Shown here: piece by piece, positions 25,620-33,472 of the stretch
Numbering within the stretch: the first letter of the stretch is position 1
How the letters are laid out: every line of letters begins with the position of its first letter
Assembly: GCA_002448815.1 (NCBI GenBank)
Contig: DKAJ01000006.1
Coordinates: 1 to 56,230 of the forward strand
Source: Micavibrio sp. UBA6929
GTDB lineage: Bacteria; Pseudomonadota; Alphaproteobacteria; Micavibrionales; Micavibrionaceae
DNA length: 56,230 nucleotides
Direction: 5' to 3'
Position numbers and translations under genes: made by a program
The notes under the pieces: model-generated
Database searches by the model: none
The model's input: the letters and a program-made list of their open reading frames with translations, nothing else
What the model was told of the DNA's origin: nothing

Positions 25620-27299
25620 ATGGCTTCTTATCAGTATGTATATGTGATGAATGGTTTGTCCAAGGCCTATGGTAACGGCAAGAAGGTTTTGGATAATGTG
25701 ACGCTTAGCTTCTTTCCAGGGGCGAAGATCGGTATTTTGGGGCCGAACGGCGCGGGTAAATCGACGCTTTTGAAAATTATGGCAGGTCTGGATAAGGACT
25801 ATACAGGCGAGGCATGGTCGGCAGAAGGTGCGCGCGTTGGTTATCTTGAGCAAGAACCTCAACTGGATAACAGTAAAACTGTCCAAGAAAATGTGATGGA
25901 AGGCCTGCGCGAAATTAAAGACATGGTTGACCGCTATAATGAGGTCAGCGCTTTGATGGCGGATCCTGATGCGGATTTTGATGCCTTGATGGCCGAGATG
26001 GGTGACCTGCAGGAAAAGATTGATGCCGCCGACGGGTGGGAGCTTGACCGCACGGTGGATATGGCGATGAATGCGCTGCGCTGTCCTCCTGGTGACTGGC
26101 CGGTTGAGAAGCTTTCTGGCGGTGAAAAACGCCGCATCGCATTGACACGTTTGTTGCTTGAAAAGCCTGATTTGTTGCTGCTTGATGAACCGACAAACCA
26201 CCTTGATGCGGAAAGCGTTGCATGGTTGCAGCGTTACTTGGCGGATTACAGTGGCACGGTTGTGATGGTTACGCACGATCGTTACTTCCTTGATAATGTT
26301 ACAGGCTGGATCCTTGAAATTGACCGCGGTAGTGGCATTCCTTATGAAGGCAATTACACCGCGTATCTGGAAGCCAAGCGCAAGCGTATGGAGCAAGAAG
26401 AGCGCGAAGAAAATACGCGCCAGAAAACAATTTCACGTGAGCAAGAATGGATGGGGCAGTCGCCTTCGGCGCGCCGCAGTAAGTCAAAGGCACGTATCGC
26501 AGCCTATGAAGAGATGCTGGCCAATAGTCAGAAACTTACAGACCGTAATGCGCAAATTGTTATTCCTGCGCCGCCGCGCCTTGGTGATTTGGTCATCGAA
26601 GCCAAGGGCGTTCGTAAGGCATTTGGCGATAAGCTTTTGATGGATGATCTGTCCTTTAAGATTCCTGCAGGTGCGATTGTGGGTGTGATTGGTCCGAACG
26701 GTGCGGGTAAATCGACGCTCTTTAAAATGATCAATGGTCTTGAGACACCTGATGAAGGTGAGTTTAACATCGGTGACACGGTGAAGCTTGGTTATGTTGA
26801 TCAAAGCCGTGATGATTTGGATCCTAAGAAAAATGTCTGGGAAGAAATTTCTGGTGGCACTGATATTATCAAGTTGGGTAAGGTTGAAATGCAATCGCGC
26901 GCGTATGTGTCGGCGTTTAACTTCCGCGGCCCAGGTCAGCAACAACAGGTCGGCAATCTTTCCGGTGGTCAGCGTAACCGCGTGCATTTGGCAAAAATGC
27001 TGAAACAAGAATCGAATGTGATTTTGCTCGATGAACCAACAAACGATTTGGATACAGAAACGCTTTCTGCGCTAGAAGAAGCGCTAGAGCAATATCCAGG
27101 CTGCGTGATTATTATCTCGCACGATCGCTGGTTCCTTGACCGTTTGGCGACGCATATTCTGGCCTTTGAAGGGGACTCGCAAGTCGTCTGGTTCGAAGGG
27201 AACTATGAGGATTATGAGGCAGACTATAAACGCCGCATGGGCGCCGATGCCGATACGCCGCGCCGGATTAAGTATCGTCCACTTCACAAAGCGGCATAA
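25620..27299 (+). CDS. ettA: EttA-like ABC-F translation factor
   Basis: A 559-residue soluble protein with two ABC domains and no membrane segments. Walker A GPNGAGKST occurs near residues 40 and 360, signatures LSGGEKRR (about 166) and LSGGQRNR (about 448), and Walker B LLLLDEPTNHLD and ILLDEPTNDLD. The length, the Arg/Lys-rich interdomain linker and SPSARRSKSKARIAAYE match EttA, the energy-dependent translational throttle that binds the ribosomal E site. The start ATG at 25620 follows GGGAAGGA. A strong terminator follows. Confidence 0.95.
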   Translation: MASYQYVYVMNGLSKAYGNGKKVLDNVTLSFFPGAKIGILGPNGAGKSTLLKIMAGLDKDYTGEAWSAEGARVGYLEQEPQLDNSKTVQENVMEGLREIKDMVDRYNEVSALMADPDADFDALMAEMGDLQEKIDAADGWELDRTVDMAMNALRCPPGDWPVEKLSGGEKRRIALTRLLLEKPDLLLLDEPTNHLDAESVAWLQRYLADYSGTVVMVTHDRYFLDNVTGWILEIDRGSGIPYEGNYTAYLEAKRKRMEQEEREENTRQKTISREQEWMGQSPSARRSKSKARIAAYEEMLANSQKLTDRNAQIVIPAPPRLGDLVIEAKGVRKAFGDKLLMDDLSFKIPAGAIVGVIGPNGAGKSTLFKMINGLETPDEGEFNIGDTVKLGYVDQSRDDLDPKKNVWEEISGGTDIIKLGKVEMQSRAYVSAFNFRGPGQQQQVGNLSGGQRNRVHLAKMLKQESNVILLDEPTNDLDTETLSALEEALEQYPGCVIIISHDRWFLDRLATHILAFEGDSQVVWFEGNYEDYEADYKRRMGADADTPRRIKYRPLHKAA

Positions 27300-27322
27300 T
27301 ATTTAGAAGAGATTTCAAACTT

Positions 27323-27358
27323 AAAAGCGTCCTTAGGTAAGGGCGCTTTTTCTTTTTT
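27323..27358 (+). terminator. Rho-independent terminator after ettA
   Basis: AAAAGCG (27323-27329) plus CCTT pairs with AAGG plus CGCTTTT (27344-27350), with one T-G mismatch position and an AGGT loop, followed by a T-rich tract to 27358. It separates the sucA-thiE-ettA unit from the DotA/TraY-like operon. Confidence 0.9.
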
Positions 27359-27500
27359 CATAGCTTGGTAATCATTTTTTAACCCGCAAGTCTTAAAATA
27401 ATGTTAGAATTTTATATCTGGTGGAAACAGTGTCTTTGTTTTCAATTTATATAAAATTTTAACTATTTGGGCCTTACAATAGTAGGGCGAGGTTAGAGTT

Positions 27501-30500
27501 GTGAGCAATGTGAGTGCAAAACAGGTAGTAAAATATGCGACCATGCCGGGAGTGATCCCGCGCATGAAACGCTTGTTTATTAACAGTTTTGGTATGATCG
27601 CGTATTTGTTGGCGAATATTTATGGCATGGTGCGTTTGTTACCGCGCGACCATGTTTATTTGCGGACATCAAATATTGGACGCTATGGCATTCGCCACGT
27701 TATCGCCGAGGCCGCGTCACATTTAGAATTTAAAAGACAATATTGGGACCGCATTGTAATCTTTGTTGTGTTGTTGTCAGGTATTGTGATGCTGTGCGCA
27801 CAATTAGTCCTGCTGGCAGCGGCTGTGATATTTGATCCAGTTTGGGCACAGACTGTACCTTTAACGCAGATTTTTTCTACTCCTGATCCAGTGTCTGGAA
27901 CTGCAACATCAATTGATGTTGCGTTTTTATTACTTGATCGTGTGTTTGGCATTCCAGGCTTTTTCTGTACGGTCGGTGATGTATGCACGGATATTTTATC
28001 GGATGGTCGCTGGCCGTTCCATGTTGCACTTCATGGAATGTTTCGTTTTTATTCAATGGGACTTTTGAGTGTTGCGATCCTGATTTTCTTATATTTTATT
28101 GTGGTTGTCGTGGGTGAAACTGTGACATCTGGTACACCGTTTGGTGAGCGCTTTCAAAATGTATGGGTTCCTTTACGTTTGGTCGTTGCGTTGTTGCTGT
28201 TAACGCCGGTGACGTACGGGATTAACACGGGGCAATATATTGCACTATGGTCTGCGAAAGCTGGATCTAGTTTTGCAACAAATGGATGGCATATTTTTAA
28301 CCGTACTTTGGCAGATAAACTGGGTGATGGTGCCAACCCTATGGGTGAAACAACGACCTTGTTGTCAATGCCAGAGCAACCTGACATCACGCCGCTTATT
28401 CAGGCGATGTTAATGGTACATGGATGTGCTTATTCTGAATGGCGCAGTGAACCTAAGGGCAGTGGCTATTCTATTGATCCGTCGCACCAAGATTTGGATA
28501 CGGCATATCATGTGCCGCCGAAGAACTTTGCAAAGGGAGATGATGGTTATTATATACGGCCGTATTTATTTAAATATAGTCACGGTAATGTGTCGAGTGA
28601 AAGTGATTATATTGTTGAAATTACAGAAGAAACAACATTTGCTGAGGCTTTGAAATTTTACGGATTCAGTGATGTAGTTATTCATTTTGGTAAAAACATT
28701 AACGGTAAGATTGAGCCGGTATGTGGCAAAATAAAAGTGCCCGTTGTTGACCGCAGCTTCCTAAGCCAGGTTGAGAATCCATCTGACATTGATCAGATTC
28801 AGCAAGCGCTCATTAATCATGGTGGTGGCTCACTTGTGCATGCGTATTATTTTGATTTTGTGCGTAAAATGTGGTTTGGCACTATTCAGGCGGAAGGCAC
28901 TGCAGTTGAAAATGGAGAGGCTAATCCTAAAGACTTGTTGCTGCGGCATGTTGCGCATCGTTTTGTCGAAAAAGAGTTTGCAGGTTTGAACGGTAAGGAC
29001 CTTTCTTGTAAAATTGGTTGTATACATGACGGTGATGACCCCGCATTGCTGCCGTCATGTACAGAAAAGTATCCCTCGGATCATAAGTATTACCCTGATC
29101 AGCCTTATTGTGCGGGCAATGCCGCTGTTAATCTTTTTGCGCTTACAGATTTGGGCACGACGTATTCACAATATCTAGAAGCAATTTTAGTTTCAGCACA
29201 TGAAACGTTTGTTGAAAATAACCAGTCTTTGAGGATTTCAACTGATGTTCTGGATCGTGGATGGGGCGGAGCAGGTATATGGTATAACACAATTGGTCAA
29301 ATAAATGGTAATTTTGTATCGGCTGTCCAGGCAATACCTATTCTTACCGAGTATCCAGAAATCATGAAGAGTGTTCGCAAAGCCAACGAAGCAAATGCTG
29401 CGAATTTAGATGGCTTTAAAATTTTTGACCCAGAAAGTGCCGGGGATGAAAATATTGAAACTCTTGTTGGCGGTGCGCGAGGCGTCAAAAAAGCTAAGGC
29501 ACTTTATGATCTTTTGGTTTTTGTGACAAATTCTCTTGGCTCATATGTTCACACGGAGAATAAAGGCGTGTCAGGTAATGCGTTCTTGGATGCCGTAGAT
29601 TTCATTTTTGGCATACAAGGCCTTTATGATATGCGCGGTGAAAATGCCAATGTGCATCCGATTGCACAATTAAGCGCCGTTGGTAAAGGCATTGTTGATT
29701 CAGCTATTCGTAATATTGGTATTTCTACAGGCCTGTCCCTTGGTGGCGGTTTGGTTGCATCATTTAAGCAAGCGGCAACTGAAAAAGCTGTTGCAATGGC
29801 GAAAAGTCTCTTTAGTACAACGGCGTATATAGGTTTAACAGCTGGCGTTGTATTATATTATATTATTCCGATCTTACCGTTTGTCTTTTTCTTTTTTGCA
29901 GTTGCGGGCTGGGTTAAAGGTTTGTTCGAGGCCATGGTCGGTGTGCCGCTTTGGTCGCTTGCGCATTTACGCATTGATGGCGAAGGCTTGCCGGGTGAGG
30001 CTGCGTCGAATGGTTATTTCTTGATTTTAGAGATTTTTCTACGCCCGATACTGATTGTGTTTGGACTGATTGCTGCGATGCTGATTTTTGGTATGCAAAC
30101 GCGCATTTTACAAGTTATTTGGGACTTGGTGGTTGATAATGTTGGCGGTGCTGCGGGTGATGTCAATATTGCGGCGACAGTAGAACAGGTTAATGATGAA
30201 GGGGAAACAGTTGATGTAAATAAATATTTTTCATTTTCACGTGGTCAAATTGATCAGCTCTTCTTTACGATTTTATATACGATTATTGTTTATATGATGG
30301 CGACGGCATCCTTTAAATTGATTGATATGATCCCGGACAGCATTATGCGTTGGGCTGGTTCAGGGGTGAGCTCTTTTGGTGATGCCGATAAGAACCCATC
30401 GGATGGTCTGATGCGTTATGCTGCAACGGGTGGTATGATGCAAGGGCAGCGCATTGTCGGCGCAGGGGATCAATTTGCGACAGGCCTTGGTAATTTAACG

Positions 30501-30533
30501 CGACCTAAACCAGCTGCCGCCCAAGTAAGATGA
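27501..30533 (+). CDS. DotA/TraY-family inner-membrane protein, copy 1
   Basis: A 1010-residue polytopic protein. The hallmark GTPFGERFQNVWVPLRLVVA (about residues 211-230) followed by SAKAGSSFATNGW marks the DotA/TraY family of type IVB secretion and IncI-type conjugation. Membrane segments are near residues 28-47, 85-110, 186-206, 224-240 and in the last quarter (from about 775), where ILPFVFFFFAVAGWVKGLF and EIFLRPILIVFGLIAAM occur. A large periplasmic region (about 265-770) contains AGIWYNTIGQING. Cys156 and Cys162 are matched in both paralogues. The GTG start has GAGG 8 nt upstream. It leads a three-gene operon. In Legionella, DotA is an integral component or secreted ring; here the role is inferred from family. 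Confidence 0.85.
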   Translation: MSNVSAKQVVKYATMPGVIPRMKRLFINSFGMIAYLLANIYGMVRLLPRDHVYLRTSNIGRYGIRHVIAEAASHLEFKRQYWDRIVIFVVLLSGIVMLCAQLVLLAAAVIFDPVWAQTVPLTQIFSTPDPVSGTATSIDVAFLLLDRVFGIPGFFCTVGDVCTDILSDGRWPFHVALHGMFRFYSMGLLSVAILIFLYFIVVVVGETVTSGTPFGERFQNVWVPLRLVVALLLLTPVTYGINTGQYIALWSAKAGSSFATNGWHIFNRTLADKLGDGANPMGETTTLLSMPEQPDITPLIQAMLMVHGCAYSEWRSEPKGSGYSIDPSHQDLDTAYHVPPKNFAKGDDGYYIRPYLFKYSHGNVSSESDYIVEITEETTFAEALKFYGFSDVVIHFGKNINGKIEPVCGKIKVPVVDRSFLSQVENPSDIDQIQQALINHGGGSLVHAYYFDFVRKMWFGTIQAEGTAVENGEANPKDLLLRHVAHRFVEKEFAGLNGKDLSCKIGCIHDGDDPALLPSCTEKYPSDHKYYPDQPYCAGNAAVNLFALTDLGTTYSQYLEAILVSAHETFVENNQSLRISTDVLDRGWGGAGIWYNTIGQINGNFVSAVQAIPILTEYPEIMKSVRKANEANAANLDGFKIFDPESAGDENIETLVGGARGVKKAKALYDLLVFVTNSLGSYVHTENKGVSGNAFLDAVDFIFGIQGLYDMRGENANVHPIAQLSAVGKGIVDSAIRNIGISTGLSLGGGLVASFKQAATEKAVAMAKSLFSTTAYIGLTAGVVLYYIIPILPFVFFFFAVAGWVKGLFEAMVGVPLWSLAHLRIDGEGLPGEAASNGYFLILEIFLRPILIVFGLIAAMLIFGMQTRILQVIWDLVVDNVGGAAGDVNIAATVEQVNDEGETVDVNKYFSFSRGQIDQLFFTILYTIIVYMMATASFKLIDMIPDSIMRWAGSGVSSFGDADKNPSDGLMRYAATGGMMQGQRIVGAGDQFATGLGNLTRPKPAAAQVR

Positions 30534-30546
30534 TAGGTAATTTGAA

Positions 30547-33453
30547 GTGATTAGTGTAACGAGAAAACAGGTTTTATCATATTCTTTCATGCCGCAAGTT
30601 GTGCCGCGCGTGAAAGAAATATTTGGTAGTGGCCTGTATTACATTTCGTATTTTATTGCACTTGTTTACGGTGCAGTACGTTTGCTGCCCCCAAATCACC
30701 CATATTTGCAGGGACGCAATATTGGGCGCTTTAGTGTACGTCATGTTATTGCTGAGGCTGCGAATAATCTGGTAGTTGATCGCTATAATATCGATAAATT
30801 GATTTTATTTTTCTTGGTTATTTTGGGGCTTGCTATAGCGCTTGTTCAAGTGATTTTACTGGGCGGTAGTTTGTTTATGCAAACGGCAATTGCACAAGAT
30901 TTCTTTTCCTCACCTAGCCCCAGCCATGATCTTGCCTATATGTTTATGGATTTGGTCTTTGGTGTTCCTGGTGTCTTTGACTCTTGCGTGAGTACTGATG
31001 TGGATTGTGTTGATGCTAAAGGCCATGTTGTTAGTTCGATACAGGCCCTAGGTGTTAATGGCTTTCCTTATCCTATTCATACAGCGTTGCATCAAATGCT
31101 GCGTCTTTACAGTACGGGTTTGATGATTGTCGCAATGATGATCACAACTTATTTTGTGTTTACAGTTTTAGCAGAAACCGCGCAAACAGGAACACCATTT
31201 GGAAAACGTTTTAATAAGGTCTGGGCGCCATTACGCATTGTTGCAGCATTTGCGTTGCTTATGCCTTTGGGAGTTGGACTGAGCAGTGCGCAATTCATTG
31301 TTTTGAACATGGCGAAATTTGGATCTAATTTTGCATCAAATGGTTGGAAACAGTTTAACGAGACGTTGAATGCGCAATATGAAAGCCAGTATTCGAATAT
31401 GGTCGCCAAGCCGCAGAGTCCTGATGTTGCAAGTCTGTTGCAGTATTTGTTTACGGTACGATCGTGTCAGGTGATAGAAAACATACAATCGGGATCCGAA
31501 GATGTTAAGCCTTATTTGGTGCGTTCGGCGATTAAAACTGATGCTGCATTACCATTGGCATGGGATGGCAACCCTTTGGACACCCAAAATGGCGAACCAT
31601 CAGTGTCTTACGAGGATATGTTTGGCTACATCAATGGCAGTGCAGTTGAATCCGAGGGCTCTGCAGGGTATGGGGCGATGGAGGCCAAAATTGTTTTTGG
31701 TAAAACCAGCGAGGATGGAAAATTTGCAAAATATGAAGGCGGTGTGGAGCCGACATGTGGTATTTTACGTTTTAGTTTGACCGATAATCGTTTGCCGTAC
31801 CCGCATTCAACGCCGCCTGACGCGGAAGACCCTCGTCAATATGCGGAGCCAGGGGTCGATTTAGTGCAGCGCTATTATTGGGATATGCTGAACCGCCTTT
31901 ATTTCACAGTTGATTTTATTTCTCATAGCCCAACATCTGATGATGCAGAATGTTTGGAGGAGGGCGGTGGTGTCTGGTGCTTAACCGCTGATGAATATGC
32001 GAAAGCAAATTATAGTGTTCCAGGTGGTCCTAAAGGTGCGCCGCCAGAAGAAGGAGATTATTCTTTTGCAGAAACTGCATTTGGTTTTTTTGCAACGGAT
32101 ATTAAATTTGTGCATGCCATCGATTGTGATCCCATTCCTGATGAAGACCCTATGAGTTCATGCTATTATTTGGAGACAGTATTTTTTGGACCGCAAGAGT
32201 TGCCGAAAAAATCGATGGCGACTTTGCAAAATGAATCGCAAAGCTGGATGGTGAGCGAGGCCTTTTTAGATAAAGGTTGGGCTGCGGCAGGTATTTGGTA
32301 CAATAAAATTGCGGAAATGAATGGCACCGTTATGGAGGCTGCGGCCAATATGCCAGAGCCTGTGCGTTTCCCCATGGTCATGGAAAAGGTGCTTGCAAAA
32401 AAACGTGCTTATAACCAGCGCTTGGATATGCCGCAGCGATTTAATCCTAATCAAGTGGCGGGTGGCCAGAAATTAGGCTTATCTGCAGACGAACAAAAGA
32501 AGGCTGTTGCATTATGGAAGTCATATGATTTATGGCGTGAAATTGGTGCAAACCCATATAACCAGCCCACAGGAAATGCCTTTATTGATACAATTAAAGC
32601 GATCTTTGGGGTCGAGGGCTTATTTAACCTGCAATATAATGGTGACACGCATCCTTTGGCGCAATTGATCGCGGTTGGTAAATCGTTGGTTGATAGCTCT
32701 ATTCGTAATATTGGCTATGCTGCGATTGGGGCGGGGGCAAGAATTTTAGACCAAACCTTAGCAACGGGGGTTGGTCAAGGTGCTGATATTGTTGTTAAGT
32801 TTATTATGTCGATTACAACGATTGCAATGACGATGGGTTTTATCTTGTACTACGTTGTACCGTTCTTGCCGTTTATTTATTTCTTTTTTGCAGTTGGCGG
32901 TTGGGTGAAAGGTATTTTCGAGGCTTTAGTCGGCGTGCCATTGTGGGCACTGGCGCATATTCGCATTGATGGTAATGGTTTACCTGGGCAAGCTGCCGTT
33001 TCTGGTTATTTTCTGATTTTAGAGATTTTCTTAAGACCAATTTTGACAGTGTTTGGTCTGCTGGCCAGCATTAGTATTTTTGGCGCGTTAGTGGGAGTGC
33101 TTAGTGATATTTGGGTAATGGTTACAGCGAATGTTGGCGGTTTTGATGTGCGTACGAGTTTGTCTGGTACATATCTTCTAGGGCAAGAAGATACTGCTGG
33201 ATTTTTACCCTTTATGCGCTCATCTATTGACCAATTCTTCTATACGGTTGTTTATACGATTGTTGTTTATATGATTGGTATGTCATCGTTTAAATTGATT
33301 GATCAAATTCCGAATAATATTTTGCGCTGGATGGGACAGAATGTTTCAGCCTTTAATGACTCGCGCGAAAATCCAGCTGAATCGATGGTGGGATCAAGTT
33401 ACTTCGGGGCAAACCAGGTTTCTGAAAAACTTGGTGGTGCGTTTGGTGCATAA
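30547..33453 (+). CDS. DotA/TraY-family inner-membrane protein, copy 2
   Basis: A 968-residue paralogue of copies 1 and 3. The N-terminal cytoplasmic start (RKQVLSYSFMPQVVPRV) aligns residue for residue with the others, with NIG at 58-60 in all three. TM segments lie near 28-47, 84-112 and 180-205. GTPFGKRFNKVWAPLRIVAA is followed by KFGSNFASNGWKQFN. Cys147 and Cys154 form the shared pair in the first periplasmic loop. The periplasmic domain contains AGIWYNKIAEMNG and IFGVEGLFNLQ. The C-terminal membrane part contains FLPFIYFFFAVGGWVKGIFE and EIFLRPILTVFGLLASISIF. The GTG start is 13 nt after copy 1, with AGGT upstream. It is diverged mainly in the central periplasmic domain. Confidence 0.85.
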   Translation: MISVTRKQVLSYSFMPQVVPRVKEIFGSGLYYISYFIALVYGAVRLLPPNHPYLQGRNIGRFSVRHVIAEAANNLVVDRYNIDKLILFFLVILGLAIALVQVILLGGSLFMQTAIAQDFFSSPSPSHDLAYMFMDLVFGVPGVFDSCVSTDVDCVDAKGHVVSSIQALGVNGFPYPIHTALHQMLRLYSTGLMIVAMMITTYFVFTVLAETAQTGTPFGKRFNKVWAPLRIVAAFALLMPLGVGLSSAQFIVLNMAKFGSNFASNGWKQFNETLNAQYESQYSNMVAKPQSPDVASLLQYLFTVRSCQVIENIQSGSEDVKPYLVRSAIKTDAALPLAWDGNPLDTQNGEPSVSYEDMFGYINGSAVESEGSAGYGAMEAKIVFGKTSEDGKFAKYEGGVEPTCGILRFSLTDNRLPYPHSTPPDAEDPRQYAEPGVDLVQRYYWDMLNRLYFTVDFISHSPTSDDAECLEEGGGVWCLTADEYAKANYSVPGGPKGAPPEEGDYSFAETAFGFFATDIKFVHAIDCDPIPDEDPMSSCYYLETVFFGPQELPKKSMATLQNESQSWMVSEAFLDKGWAAAGIWYNKIAEMNGTVMEAAANMPEPVRFPMVMEKVLAKKRAYNQRLDMPQRFNPNQVAGGQKLGLSADEQKKAVALWKSYDLWREIGANPYNQPTGNAFIDTIKAIFGVEGLFNLQYNGDTHPLAQLIAVGKSLVDSSIRNIGYAAIGAGARILDQTLATGVGQGADIVVKFIMSITTIAMTMGFILYYVVPFLPFIYFFFAVGGWVKGIFEALVGVPLWALAHIRIDGNGLPGQAAVSGYFLILEIFLRPILTVFGLLASISIFGALVGVLSDIWVMVTANVGGFDVRTSLSGTYLLGQEDTAGFLPFMRSSIDQFFYTVVYTIVVYMIGMSSFKLIDQIPNNILRWMGQNVSAFNDSRENPAESMVGSSYFGANQVSEKLGGAFGA

Positions 33454-33472
33454 GAGTATGTGAGATATATAA

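Noticed and set aside
25482..26396. 304-codon frame antisense to thiE and ettA
   Set aside because: It lies fully opposite two well-supported genes, and its translation is rich in Arg, His and Ile as expected from reading coding DNA backwards.
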